Shown here: piece after piece, positions 18,153 to 27,380 of the stretch
How positions within the stretch are numbered: the stretch's first letter is position 1
Layout of the letters: each line of letters begins with the position of its first letter
Source: an uncultured Pseudokineococcus sp.
Lineage (GTDB): Bacteria > Actinomycetota > Actinomycetes > Actinomycetales > Quadrisphaeraceae
Direction: 5' to 3'
Assembly (NCBI RefSeq): GCF_947499845.1
Contig: NZ_CANMPM010000010.1
Location: forward strand, 62,001 to 126,000
DNA: 64,000 nucleotides
The notes under the pieces: generated by a model
Seen by the model: only the letters and a program-made list of their open reading frames with translations
Told to the model about the DNA's origin: nothing
The model's database searches: none
Made by a program: the position numbers and the translations under genes

Positions 18153-19144
18153 GCGCCGCGACGGGGGCGGCCGGGGGGCCGCGCGTCCTCGTCACGGGCG
18201 CCTCGGGCTTCGTCGGCCGCCACGTCGTCCGCGAGCTGCGCGCCGCGGGCGCCGTGGTGAGCGCGGTCGACCGCACCGAGCACCCGGACGTCCCCACGAC
18301 CCTCGGGGACCTGCGCGACGCGGGCGTCCGCGAGCGGGCGGTCGTGCCGGGGCTCGACGCCGTCGTGCACCTCGCCGCCATCACGTCCGTGCTCGGCTCG
18401 GTCGAGCAGCCGGCCGAGACGACGCAGCTCAACGTCGTCGCGACGGCGGGCCTGCTCGAGCTGTGCCGCGAGCGCGGCGTCGGCGCCTTCGTGCTGGCGT
18501 CGACCAACGCCGTCGTCGGCGACGTGGGCGCGGGCGCGGACGGGCGCGGCACCATCACCGAGGCGCTGCCGCTGCGCCCCCTCACGCCGTACGGCGCGAC
18601 GAAGGCCGCCGGCGAGATGCTCCTGTCGGGGTACGCGGGCGCCTTCGGGCTGCGCGCGCCGGTGGTCCGGCTCACGAACGTCTACGGGCCCGGGATGCGC
18701 GCGAAGGACAGCTTCGTGCCGCGGCTCATGCGCGCGGCGGCCGAGGGCCGCGGCGTCGTCGTCTACGGCGACGGCGAGCAGCGGCGCGACCTCGTGCACG
18801 TCCACGACGCCGCCCGCGCGCTCGCGCAGGCCGCCCTGGGCTGGCCGTCGGGGCCGGTGATCATCGGCGGGGCGCGCTCGTACACCGTCAACGAGATGGT
18901 CGCCGCCGCCCGCGAGGCCACGGGCGCGCCGATCCCCGTCGACCACCAGCCGGCCCGGCCGGGCGAGATGCCGGCCGTCGTCGTCGACGTCTCCCGCGCG
19001 CGCTCCCTCGGCTACGCGCCGTCGACCGCGCTCGCCGAGGGCATGGCGACCGTGTGGCCCGACTTCCGGCCCGACGGCGGGGGCGGGGCCGACGGCGGGG
19101 CTGCTGCGGGCGCCGGTGGGGGCGCGCGTGGCGACGTCGCCTGA
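18149..19144 (+). CDS. NAD-dependent sugar epimerase/dehydratase (extended SDR)
   Basis: 331 residues. The NAD motif is GASGFVGRH, the catalytic triad appears as STNAV and YGATKAAGE (Tyr-x3-Lys), and the substrate-binding segment is RLTNVYGPG followed by RDLVHVHDAARA. Typical of UDP-glucose/GDP-sugar 4-epimerases; exact substrate unknown. The GTG start overlaps the sqdB stop by 4 bases, so the two are co-translated and probably work on the same nucleotide-sugar pool. The tail after about residue 300 is Gly/Ala-rich and overlaps the next start. Confidence 0.88.
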   Translation: MSAATGAAGGPRVLVTGASGFVGRHVVRELRAAGAVVSAVDRTEHPDVPTTLGDLRDAGVRERAVVPGLDAVVHLAAITSVLGSVEQPAETTQLNVVATAGLLELCRERGVGAFVLASTNAVVGDVGAGADGRGTITEALPLRPLTPYGATKAAGEMLLSGYAGAFGLRAPVVRLTNVYGPGMRAKDSFVPRLMRAAAEGRGVVVYGDGEQRRDLVHVHDAARALAQAALGWPSGPVIIGGARSYTVNEMVAAAREATGAPIPVDHQPARPGEMPAVVVDVSRARSLGYAPSTALAEGMATVWPDFRPDGGGGADGGAAAGAGGGARGDVA

Positions 19145-20834
19145 GGTGGTGGTCCGCGCCCGCCCCGTCGAGGCCGGGGCGGCTCCCGCTCGGAGCCGGC
19201 TGGCGGGGGACTGGCCGCTCGGCGTGCTCCTCGCCGCGGCGATCGCCGTCCGGGTCCTCGCCCCCTCCGCCGTCGAGGGTCGGCTCGAGGAGGTCGTGGC
19301 CGGGCTGGTGGGGGCCGTCGCGGCGGTCCTCGTGGCCCACCTCGCCGTCCGGTGGGGCGCCTGGCGGTGGCTGGCCGCGCTCGCCGCGCTGCCCGCGGCC
19401 GTCGGCCCCGCGCAGGTGGCCGCGAGCGGACGGGGGCTCCTCGAGCCCCTGCTCGTCCTCGTCGTCGCCGCCGGGCTCGCCGCTGTCCTCTGGCGGGCGT
19501 CGGCCGGGCTGCTGGCCTCGGCCGGCGCTCTGCTGGCCGCGGTGACCGCCTCGCTCGTGCTCCTCGGCCTGTCGGCCGGTGGCGGCCGGGGCCCGCTCGC
19601 CGTCCTCGCGCCCCTGGCGCGCGAGGGCGCCCTCGACGTCGGCGGGCAGCTGCAGGGGCCCTGGGCCTCGGACGCGCTGACCGGGTCGGGGACGGGCCCG
19701 CTCGTGACGACCGAGGTCGTCGTGGCCGCCCTCGGCCTGCTCCTCGCCCTGGCCGCCGCAGCGGGCCTGGGCCGGGCGCGTCCCTCGCGCCTGCGGCGCA
19801 CCGCGCTCGTGCTCGCCGTCGTGCCGCTGCTCTTCGCCGCCGGCGCGCTCGTCGACGGCGTCACCCCAGCCGTCGTACTGCCGGCGCTCGCGGTGCTGCC
19901 GGCGGCCGGGGCCGTGGGCCTCACCGCCCTGCTGCGCGGGCGCCGCGGACGCCGCTCCGGGCCGGTGCCGCCCGACGACGTCGACCGCGCCGCCGTCGCC
20001 GACCTCCACGCGCGGGTGGGCGTCCCCGAGCTGCCGCCCGTGGCGATCGTCATCGCGGCCTACGACGAGGCGCCGGGCATCGGCGCCGTCCTCGCGGGCC
20101 TGCCCGCCGAGGTGCTGGGCCTGCGGACCGCGGTCGTCGTCGTCGACGACGGCAGCACCGACGGCACGGCGGAGGCCGTCGCCGCGTCGGGCCGCGCGCT
20201 CGCCGTCGCCTGCCCCGCCAACCGCGGCCAGGGCGCCGCGCTGCGTCTCGGCTACCGCGTGGCCCGCGAGCACGGCGCCCGCTACGTCGTGACGACCGAC
20301 GCCGACGGCCAGTACGACGTCGGCGACGTCCCCGCCCTGCTGCGGCCCGTCGTCGAGGGCGAGGCCGACTTCGTGTCCGGCTCGCGGCGCCTCGGGCACC
20401 AGCACACGCGCGACCGGGTGCGCCGCACGGGCGTCCACGTCTTCGCGTGGGTCGTCAGCGCGATGTCCGGGACGCGGGTCACCGACACCTCGTTCGGGCT
20501 GCGCGCGATGCGCGCCGACCTCACCGGCGTCGTGACGCTGCGCCAGCCGCAGTACCAGTCGTCCGAGCTCATGCTCGGGGTGCTCTCGCACGGCTACCGC
20601 GTGCGCGAGGTCCCGGCGACCATGCACGTGCGCAGCGCCGGCGCCAGCAAGAAGGGCCGCAACCTCGTGTACGGGTCGCGGTACGCGCGCGTCGTCGTCG
20701 GCACGTGGTGGCGCGAGGGCCTGCTCACCCCGGCCGACGAGGTGGCCCCCGCGCTGCGGGGCTCCGCGCTGCGGGGCCGCGCGCCGGGGGGCTCCGGCGG
20801 GGCCGCACCCGCGGCCCCCGCTCCGGCGCCGTGA
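19116..20834 (+). CDS. Membrane-anchored GT2 glycosyltransferase (polyprenyl-phosphate-sugar synthase-like)
   Basis: 572 residues. The N-terminal half (about 30-285) has eight or so hydrophobic segments. The C-terminal GT-A domain (about 305-545) has VAIVIAAYDEAPGIG, VVVDDGSTDGT and TTDADGQYDVGD, with the Asp pairs for nucleotide and metal, as in dolichol-phosphate-mannose synthases and GtrB. It probably charges polyprenyl phosphate with a sugar for use outside the membrane. The GTG at 19116 overlaps the epimerase by 29 bases; GTG at 19128 is an alternative. The fusion of a polytopic N-terminal domain to DPM-like GT2 is less common than the reverse order. Confidence 0.82.
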   Translation: MGARVATSPEVVVRARPVEAGAAPARSRLAGDWPLGVLLAAAIAVRVLAPSAVEGRLEEVVAGLVGAVAAVLVAHLAVRWGAWRWLAALAALPAAVGPAQVAASGRGLLEPLLVLVVAAGLAAVLWRASAGLLASAGALLAAVTASLVLLGLSAGGGRGPLAVLAPLAREGALDVGGQLQGPWASDALTGSGTGPLVTTEVVVAALGLLLALAAAAGLGRARPSRLRRTALVLAVVPLLFAAGALVDGVTPAVVLPALAVLPAAGAVGLTALLRGRRGRRSGPVPPDDVDRAAVADLHARVGVPELPPVAIVIAAYDEAPGIGAVLAGLPAEVLGLRTAVVVVDDGSTDGTAEAVAASGRALAVACPANRGQGAALRLGYRVAREHGARYVVTTDADGQYDVGDVPALLRPVVEGEADFVSGSRRLGHQHTRDRVRRTGVHVFAWVVSAMSGTRVTDTSFGLRAMRADLTGVVTLRQPQYQSSELMLGVLSHGYRVREVPATMHVRSAGASKKGRNLVYGSRYARVVVGTWWREGLLTPADEVAPALRGSALRGRAPGGSGGAAPAAPAPAP

Positions 20835-20876
20835 GCGTCACCCGGTCGTGACCCGCGGCACCCGTCCCGGCCGCCG

Positions 20877-22358
20877 ATGCCGCACCCTGGTGCCGTGACG
20901 ACGACCGCCGGCCGCCGGGCGAGCGCCCACCCCGCGCCGCCGTCGCCCGGGCCCGCCCGGGCAGGAGGGTCGCGCCGCTGGCGGGCGCGCCTCGGCGACC
21001 ACGCGCCCTTCCTCGTCGTCCTGGGCTTGGGGCTGCTCGTGCGCCTCGTCGTCACGGTCGCCTTCTGGCCGGCGATGATGGTGAGCGACGCCCCGTCCTA
21101 CCTGCGCTTCCTCGGCGACCTGCAGCCGAGCCTCGAGCGCCCCGACGGGTACGGCCTCCTCTTCCTCCTGCCGCTCTCGCTCGTCGCGGACGACGTCGCC
21201 CTCTTCGTCGGCGTCCAGCACGTGCTCGGGCTCGCGGCCGCCACGGGCCTGTACGCGCTGCTGCGCCGCTGGGGCGTGGGGCGCTGGTGGGCCGCCGCCG
21301 GCGTCCTCCCGCTGCTGCTCGACGCGATGGTGCTCGTCCTCGAGCACGGCCCGCTCAGCGACGCCGTCTTCCTCGACCTCCTCGTGCTGGCGGTCGTCCT
21401 CCTCGGCTGGCGGCGCCGGCCCTCGCCCGGCGTCGCGCTCGCGGCCGGCCTCGTCATGGGCTGCGCCGTCCTCGTCCGCCAGGTCGGGACGCCGCTCGTC
21501 CTCGCCGGCGCCCTCTTCTGCCTGCTCGCGGCGTCGGGGCGGTGGCGGCGCCTCGTGCCGGTGGCGCTGCTCGTCGTCGGTTTCGTCGTGCCCGTGGGCG
21601 CCTACAGCGCGTGGTTCGCCGGGACCTACGGCAGCCCCGGGCTGTCCGGCATCGGCGGGGTCTCCTCGTACATGCGCACGACGACGTTCGTCGACTGCGA
21701 CCGCATCGAGCTCGCGCCGTACGCGCGGGTGCTGTGCCCGCCCGAGCCGGTGGGCGAGCGGCGCGACCCCACCGACTACGGCTGGTACGAGATCGGCAGC
21801 GGCGTGCAGTCGCTCGTCGTCCCGCCCGGCGTGGACCGGCAGGCGGTGCTGCAGGACTTCGCCCGCCAGGCGCTCGCCGCCCAGCCGCTGGACTACGCGC
21901 GGGTCGTGCTGCGCGACGTCGCCCTCGGCTTCGACCCGTTGCGCACCGACCGCTTCGAGTACAACACCACCTTCAAGTGGAAGTTCTCCACGTACGTCGA
22001 CCGCGAGCCGACGCCGTGGACCGAGCCCGGCTTCGCCGACCACGGCGGCGTCCAGCAGCAGACCCGCCAGCCGTGGGCGGACCTCCTCGTGGCCTACGAG
22101 AAGGTCGTCTACACGTGGGGGCCGGTCGTCCTGCTGAGCCTCGTCGTCGGGGCGGTCGGAGCCCTGTCCCCGCGCGCCGGTGCCGCGCGGCCCCTCGTGC
22201 TGCTGCTCGTCCTCGTCGGCTTCGGCCTGTCGGTGCTGCCGGACATCACCACCCAGTTCGTGTGGCGGTACCAGCTGCCCGCGGTCGTGCTGCTGCCCGT
22301 CGCCGCCGTCCTCGCCGGCAGCGCCCTGCGGCACCGGGGCCCGCGCCGGGTTCCCTGA
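20877..22358 (+). CDS. Polytopic membrane protein, GT-C-like mannosyl/arabinosyl-type transferase
   Basis: 493 residues with about ten hydrophobic segments. The first extracytoplasmic loop contains MMVSDAPSYLRF with an acidic residue in the position used by GT-C enzymes that take sugar from polyprenyl phosphate. A large soluble loop (about 255-400) contains four Cys-poor, Trp/Tyr-rich stretches. It fits as acceptor-side enzyme for the sugar made by the upstream GT2. ATG at 20877; a GTG 18 bases later is also possible. No ribosome site is clear. Function is inferred from topology and context only. Confidence 0.65.
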   Translation: MPHPGAVTTTAGRRASAHPAPPSPGPARAGGSRRWRARLGDHAPFLVVLGLGLLVRLVVTVAFWPAMMVSDAPSYLRFLGDLQPSLERPDGYGLLFLLPLSLVADDVALFVGVQHVLGLAAATGLYALLRRWGVGRWWAAAGVLPLLLDAMVLVLEHGPLSDAVFLDLLVLAVVLLGWRRRPSPGVALAAGLVMGCAVLVRQVGTPLVLAGALFCLLAASGRWRRLVPVALLVVGFVVPVGAYSAWFAGTYGSPGLSGIGGVSSYMRTTTFVDCDRIELAPYARVLCPPEPVGERRDPTDYGWYEIGSGVQSLVVPPGVDRQAVLQDFARQALAAQPLDYARVVLRDVALGFDPLRTDRFEYNTTFKWKFSTYVDREPTPWTEPGFADHGGVQQQTRQPWADLLVAYEKVVYTWGPVVLLSLVVGAVGALSPRAGAARPLVLLLVLVGFGLSVLPDITTQFVWRYQLPAVVLLPVAAVLAGSALRHRGPRRVP

Positions 22359-22394
22359 GGCGCCGGGTCCCCTGGAGGGGCGCGTCGCCCGCGC

Positions 22395-23192
22395 TCAGCG
22401 GTCGGCGGCTCCCGGCAGCACCTCGGCCACGCCGAGCACCGACTGCCCGAACGGCGGGGTGACGACCTTCTCCAGCAGCCGGGTCACCGGCACGACGACG
22501 CCGTCGTAGACCCGCACGAGGCCCGGCTTCGGCGTCCCGACCCCGCCGCGCCGCACGGCCGCCCACCAGGCGACCCCGCCGAGGAGGTTGACCGGCCGGA
22601 CGAGGCGGGGCGCGAGCCCGGCGCGCTCGAAGGCGCCGCGCAGCGTCGCCGGCGTGTACCGGCGCACGTGCCCGACGCGGCGGTCGAAGTCGCCGTAGAG
22701 CTGCATGTACGCCGGCACGAACATGACGACGGTGCCGCCCGGCTCGACGAGGCGGGCGAGGCGCCGCAGGGCGCCGGCGTCGTCCTCGATGTGCTCGAGC
22801 ACGTTGGAGGCGAGCACGGTGGCGACGGGCGCGCCGAGGTCGGGCAGCTCGCCGTCGAGGTCCAGGCGCCGCGCCTCCACCTCGGGGCGGTCGGCGAAGC
22901 GCCGCGCGATCTGCGCCACCGCCCCGGGGTCGACGTCGGTGACGACGTGGCGCTCGAGGTCCATGCCGCGCGCGAAGGTCTCGGCCAGCTCGCCGAGCCC
23001 GGCGCCGACCTCGAGCAGCGAGCGGCCGACGTGCGGGCGCATGAGCTCGAGCTGGTACGCCTTGTAGTTCGGCTGGCCCGCGCCCGAGCCCTCCTCGAGG
23101 GTGCGCCCGGTCGCCTGCGAGAAGGCGCCGGCGCCCTCGTCCGGGGCGTCCGCGGGCTGCCGGGCCGCCGGCCCGGCGGGGGCGTCGGTCAT
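22395..23192 (-). CDS. SAM-dependent class I methyltransferase
   Basis: 265 residues. SAM motif I reads LLEVGAGLGELA, the acidic loop VVTDVDPG, motif II VLASNVLEHIEDD. Methyltransferase_11/23 type. The ATG overlaps the GtrA stop by 4 bases, so the pair is an operon convergent with the GT-C-like gene. In such cell-envelope clusters these enzymes usually methylate a sugar or lipid carrier; the target is not known. Confidence 0.85.
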   Translation of the reverse strand: MTDAPAGPAARQPADAPDEGAGAFSQATGRTLEEGSGAGQPNYKAYQLELMRPHVGRSLLEVGAGLGELAETFARGMDLERHVVTDVDPGAVAQIARRFADRPEVEARRLDLDGELPDLGAPVATVLASNVLEHIEDDAGALRRLARLVEPGGTVVMFVPAYMQLYGDFDRRVGHVRRYTPATLRGAFERAGLAPRLVRPVNLLGGVAWWAAVRRGGVGTPKPGLVRVYDGVVVPVTRLLEKVVTPPFGQSVLGVAEVLPGAADR

Positions 23193-23794
23193 CGGGTCTC
23201 CTCGCTCGGGCTGTGACTCGGGCTGTGACTCGGGTTCTGGCTCGGGCTGCGACTCTGGTCGGGCGGGGGGCTCGACCGGGGGCCGCGCGCCCCGGGCAGG
23301 CGGCGGAACAGCTGGTGCAGCACGGCGTAGCGCACGAGCGCCATGACGGCGTACACGCCGAGGAAGGCGACGTTGACGCCGAGGACCCGCACGGCGTCCG
23401 TGGCCCCGGCGCGCTCCAGCAGGGCCTCGGCGAGGGCCGTGGCGCCGGACGCCAGCGCGAGCGTGAGCAGGACGACGGCCACGTAGGGGCCGAGCTCGCG
23501 GCGCACGCTGGGCCGGCCCTCGACGCGCCACACCCAGGTGCGGTTGATGACGTAGTTCGGCACCGCGCCGGCGAGCCACCCGAGGAGGGTGGACGTCGTC
23601 GTCGACGCGCCGAGCGGGCCGTAGAGGAGCGCGAAGGCGACGGCGCTGCAGACGGTCGCGACGCCGGACCCGCCCGCGTACCGCAGCAGGCGCGCCCCGT
23701 GGGCGGACACGAGCCGCGGGACGAGCGCCCGCTCCCGGGAGCCGGCGCCCGACGACGCCGCGGACGGCGGCGTGGACGTCCGGTCGCAGGGCAC
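23189..23794 (-). CDS. GtrA-family membrane flippase-like protein
   Basis: 201 residues with four TM segments (about 37-60, 67-88, 100-122, 133-155) and the GtrA-type motif PNYVINRTWVW. GtrA proteins are linked to translocation of polyprenyl-phosphate sugars, which suits the GT2 gene nearby. GTG at 23794. The C-terminal tail is Ser/Pro/His/Gln-rich and encoded by a short degenerate tandem repeat of a CTCGGGCTGTGA-type unit. Confidence 0.85.
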   Translation of the reverse strand: MPCDRTSTPPSAASSGAGSRERALVPRLVSAHGARLLRYAGGSGVATVCSAVAFALLYGPLGASTTTSTLLGWLAGAVPNYVINRTWVWRVEGRPSVRRELGPYVAVVLLTLALASGATALAEALLERAGATDAVRVLGVNVAFLGVYAVMALVRYAVLHQLFRRLPGARGPRSSPPPDQSRSPSQNPSHSPSHSPSEETR

Positions 23795-23903
23795 CTGCGG
23801 AGCCTAGGCGCACCGCCCCCGCCCGCCTCCCCGGTGCTCGCGGTGCGCGCGCCTCCGGGGCGTGTCGCCCCTGGCGCCCGCAGCCGCTCCACCGGGCGTC
23901 ACC

Positions 23904-23909
23904 TAGCGT
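23904..23909 (+). promoter_or_regulatory. -10 box of a probably leaderless transcript
   Basis: TAGCGT lies 6 bases before the GTG at 23916, and there is no ribosome site. This spacing is typical of leaderless mRNAs in actinobacteria. Confidence 0.5.
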
Positions 23910-23915
23910 GGGCGC

Positions 23916-26072
23916 GTGGTGCAGGCGGCGCAGGCAGCGGGGACGGCGCCCGCTGCTGCGCCGGTCGAGCCCGTGGGTCCTGCGACGCCGGCCGCGACCG
24001 GGCGCCTCGAGCGAGGGGTCGGCCGCGTGCTGGACGCCGCGGTGCTGCTCCTGGCCACGTGGACGCCCGTCTACCACCTGTGCCTCCTGCTGCGGTGGGG
24101 CGTCGGCGCCGCCGTGGCGCTCGAGGTGCTCGCGCTCGCCGGGGTCGCCGTCGCGCTGCGGCTGACGCGCTCCCGCCGCAGCGGGCGCACGGTGCCCGCG
24201 CCCGGCGCCGCCACCGCGACGGTCACCGTCGGCCCCGGCAGCAGCGGCGGGCCGGTCGCCGGGGCCGACGAGCGTCCTCCGGGTCGACGCCGCGCGCGCG
24301 GGCGAGCCCCGGCCCTCGTCGTCGCCCTCGCGCTCGCCGAGGCCGTCCTCCTGGCCGTCCGCGCGCCGTGGCCGCTCGTGGCCGCGCTGTGGCTGGCGGC
24401 CGCGGCGGCGGGGACGGCCACCGCTGTCCGGGCGCTGCGGCGGGCGACCCGCTCGGGGGACGAGCCGGCGGGGGCGGTGGCGCGGCCGGGCCGGTCGGGC
24501 GTCGTCGTCGCGCTCGTCTGGGCGGCCGCGCTCGCGGTGCTGGCCGGCGCGACCCGGTGGCCCAACCCGGACGACCTCTACTACGTCAACCTCTCGCAGT
24601 GGACGGCCGAGCGGGGCACCTTCCCGCTGCGCGACACGATCTTCTCCGACGAGGTCTTCCCCATGACGAGCTTCCCGCCCGTCGCCTCCTACGACGGGCT
24701 GCTGGGGACGCTCGCCCACCTGCTCGGCGTGCCCGCGGCGTCGGTGGCCTACCTCGTCGTGCCGTCGGTGGCGACGGCGCTGTCGGTGCTCGCCCTGTGG
24801 CGCCTGCTGCGGGCGTGGCGGACGCCGCTCGTCGCGGTGGCACTGAGCCTCGCGCTCGTCTTCCTCCTGTGGGACGGCGGGCCGGGCTACGCGGCGCCGG
24901 GCAACCTGTTCCTCATCCGGCTGTGGCAGGGCAAGGTTGTGCTGCTGTGCCTGCTGGTGCCGCTGCTCCTCGTCGCGCTGCTGCGCCACGTCGAGCGCGC
25001 GCTGGCCACGGGCCGCTCGGCGCGCCGCGACCTGGCGGCCCTGGCCGCGGGCGGCACCGCGGCGGTGGGCCTGTCGACGACGGGCATCTTCCTCGTGCCG
25101 GTGCTCGCCCTCGGCGGGGTGGCCCCGCTCCTCGTCGCCCGCCGCTGGCGCGCGGCGGCGACGGGCTTCGTCGTGGCGTCGGCCTACCCGCTGGCCGCGG
25201 GCGCCGTGACCCTCGCCGTGGGCGGCCGGTCGGCCGACGACTTCGCCGAGCGCCGCCTCTTCCGCTTCGACCCGTCCTGGTTCGGGCACGAGATCTTCCG
25301 CGACGGCGTCTACGGGCTCGTCGGCGTCGCGGCGGTGCTGCTCGGGGCGCTGCTCGTGCCCTCGCGGGCGGCGCGGGTGACGACGGGCGTGCTCGCCCTC
25401 GTCGTCGGGGTGACCTTCGTGCCCGGGGTCACGCAGCTGGCGTACGACCTCGTCGGCCTCGGCCCGACGCTGTGGCGGATCAGCTGGGCCGTCACCGTCG
25501 CCGCGCTCGTCGGCGTCCTCGGCGCTCGCCTCGCCGCCGGCGGCCGCCGACGGCGCCTGCTCCTGCCCGCCGGCGTGGCCGCCGCGCTCGTCGCCGCCGG
25601 ACTGCCGATCTGGTCCCCGGCCAACGGCGTGTCCCTCGACTGGCCGCCGCGGTACGAGCGCGGGCTGGGGTCCGTCGTCGTCGCCGAGGACGTCATCGCC
25701 CGCGCCGCGCCGGGCGACACGGTGCTCCTGCCCGAGCAGGACGCCATCACCCTCACCGTGCTCACCACGCGCGTGAAGACCGTCGCGCCGCGCGACTACT
25801 TCCTCGACCAGCTGAGGGACGTGCCCGGCTTCCGCTACGAGCAGCGGCTGCTGCTCGTGCGCTTCGCGAACGGCGAGGTCGTCTTCGCCCCGGGCGACGA
25901 GGTGGTCGCTGCGCTCGACGACCTCGACGTCGACCAGGTCTGCCTGCTCTTCCCCGAGGAGGGCGAGCCGCCGTACCGGACCACGCGGGTCGTCGAGCGC
26001 GCGCAGCTCCTGCTCGGCGCGGGCTTCACCCCGACGCAGCGCGTGGGCCGCACGTCCTGCTACGCCCGCTGA
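23916..26072 (+). CDS. Large polytopic membrane protein (DUF6077-like, possible glycosyltransferase)
   Basis: 718 residues with 12 or more hydrophobic segments and a C-terminal soluble part (about 560-718). The segment WPNPDDLYYVNLSQW puts an Asp-Asp pair in an extracytoplasmic loop, reminiscent of GT-C catalytic acids. I recognise the family only loosely as an uncharacterised actinobacterial membrane family. GTG start right after a -10 box suggests a leaderless mRNA, divergent from GtrA. It probably belongs to the envelope-glycan cluster; no substrate is claimed. Confidence 0.7.
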   Translation: MVQAAQAAGTAPAAAPVEPVGPATPAATGRLERGVGRVLDAAVLLLATWTPVYHLCLLLRWGVGAAVALEVLALAGVAVALRLTRSRRSGRTVPAPGAATATVTVGPGSSGGPVAGADERPPGRRRARGRAPALVVALALAEAVLLAVRAPWPLVAALWLAAAAAGTATAVRALRRATRSGDEPAGAVARPGRSGVVVALVWAAALAVLAGATRWPNPDDLYYVNLSQWTAERGTFPLRDTIFSDEVFPMTSFPPVASYDGLLGTLAHLLGVPAASVAYLVVPSVATALSVLALWRLLRAWRTPLVAVALSLALVFLLWDGGPGYAAPGNLFLIRLWQGKVVLLCLLVPLLLVALLRHVERALATGRSARRDLAALAAGGTAAVGLSTTGIFLVPVLALGGVAPLLVARRWRAAATGFVVASAYPLAAGAVTLAVGGRSADDFAERRLFRFDPSWFGHEIFRDGVYGLVGVAAVLLGALLVPSRAARVTTGVLALVVGVTFVPGVTQLAYDLVGLGPTLWRISWAVTVAALVGVLGARLAAGGRRRRLLLPAGVAAALVAAGLPIWSPANGVSLDWPPRYERGLGSVVVAEDVIARAAPGDTVLLPEQDAITLTVLTTRVKTVAPRDYFLDQLRDVPGFRYEQRLLLVRFANGEVVFAPGDEVVAALDDLDVDQVCLLFPEEGEPPYRTTRVVERAQLLLGAGFTPTQRVGRTSCYAR

Positions 26073-26127
26073 GCGCCGGCCCGGGACGCGCGTGCGGCTC
26101 GGCCGCGGGGCTGTCGGCCTCCTCCGC

Positions 26128-26676
26128 CTACGGCACCCACGTCCAGAGCCGGTCGCCCGCACCCACGTGGCCGTGGGCGAGGTCGGCGAGGGCCTCGTCG
26201 GGGGTGTCCATCGCGATGACGGGCACGAGCGGCGAGCGGCCCCCGCGCTCCACGGCACCCGGGTCCCAGCGGACCACCGGCTGGCCGGCCTCGACCACCT
26301 CGCCCTGCTCGACGAGGAGCTCGAAGCCCTCGCCGCGCAGCTGCACCGTGCCGATGCCGAGGTGCACGAGGACGGCGGCGCCGTCGTCGCCCGCCACCAC
26401 GAAGGCGTGCGCGTAGATGACGACGACCCGTCCGCCGATGGGCGCGACGGCCTCGACCGGTCCGTCCCGGCCCGGGTCGAGCGCGACGCCGCAGCCGGGC
26501 AGGCCCTGCGCGAAGACGCGGTCGGGGACGTCGGCCAGGGGTCGGACGGCGCCGGCGAGAGGGGCGACCACGGGGCGGGTCGCCGACGGCCGGCGCGTCG
26601 CGGGTCCCCGTCCGCCGCGGGCGCTGCCGGGCTCGGGGCTCGGCACCTGGTCGGCGGGGTCCTGCTCGAGGTCCAC
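26128..26676 (-). CDS. PTS EIIA component, glucose family (orphan)
   Basis: Phosphocarrier domain of a sugar phosphotransferase system, 182 residues. Conserved EIIA-Glc features: VVAPLAGAVRPLADVPDRVF, IYAHAF with H90, and the phospho-accepting H105 in VLVHLGIGTVQL (E. coli H75/H90 equivalents). The usual Asp of the HxGxDTV motif is Gly. An N-terminal extension of about 35 residues is disordered. GTG with AGGAGG just upstream. No EI, HPr or EIIBC gene is present, so it must serve a permease encoded elsewhere, perhaps an N-acetylglucosamine- or MurNAc-type EIICB. Confidence 0.88.
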   Translation of the reverse strand: MDLEQDPADQVPSPEPGSARGGRGPATRRPSATRPVVAPLAGAVRPLADVPDRVFAQGLPGCGVALDPGRDGPVEAVAPIGGRVVVIYAHAFVVAGDDGAAVLVHLGIGTVQLRGEGFELLVEQGEVVEAGQPVVRWDPGAVERGGRSPLVPVIAMDTPDEALADLAHGHVGAGDRLWTWVP

Positions 26677-26861
26677 GGCTCCTCCTGGGCTGGACCGCCC
26701 GCCCCGTCGGCGGCCGGCTGGGCGCCAGAGGGTACGGGCGCGGGCGCCGACCGGCCCCCGACGTTTGACCCGAGGGCTGCTCGCCGGGCCGCCCACCGGG
26801 TACCCCAGGGGTCGCGCCGCCCGCCCTGCGGGGCACGGGGGACCGGTGCGACCCTCCGCCC

Positions 26862-27380
26862 GTGGACATCTGCGACTACATCCTCCACGACCACGACGAG
26901 CAGCGGCGCCTCTTCGCGATCCTCGACGAGGTGCCCCGCGACGACGCCCGGGCGCTCGGGATCGTCTGGCACCGCCTCGAGGTGCTGCTCGAGGTCCACG
27001 CCCAGGCGGAGGAGGAGCTCTTCTACCCCCGGCTGCTGCAGCTCGGGAAGGGCGAGGGCGACAAGGACAGCGCCGAGGACGAGACCCTCGACGCCGTCGA
27101 CGACCACGACGACATCCGCAAGGGCGTCCGGGCCGCGCGGGAGCACGAGGTCGGCAGCCAGGAGTGGTGGGACGCCGTCCAGGCGGCCCGCGAGGCCAAC
27201 GACGACCACATGGGCGAGGAGGAGCGCGAGGCGCTGCCGGACTTCCGCCACCACGCCACGCCGCAGGAGCGCCACGACCTCGCGGTCGCCTTCGCCGTCT
27301 ACGAGGCGGAGCACGCCGACGGCCACGGCGTCGACGCGAGCGACCGGGACCCGCAGGCGTACGTCGACGCCCACAGCTGA
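26862..27380 (+). CDS. Hemerythrin HHE-domain protein
   Basis: 172 residues, cytoplasmic. Helical protein with the di-iron ligand pattern HDHDEQR, HAQAEEELFYP, DDHDDIRKG and DDHMGEEEREALPDF, i.e. the His/Glu/Asp set of a hemerythrin cation-binding domain. It would bind O2 or NO or sequester iron. GTG at 26862, divergent from the EIIA gene. Very acidic C-terminal half. No adjacent partner. Confidence 0.88.
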   Translation: MDICDYILHDHDEQRRLFAILDEVPRDDARALGIVWHRLEVLLEVHAQAEEELFYPRLLQLGKGEGDKDSAEDETLDAVDDHDDIRKGVRAAREHEVGSQEWWDAVQAAREANDDHMGEEEREALPDFRHHATPQERHDLAVAFAVYEAEHADGHGVDASDRDPQAYVDAHS

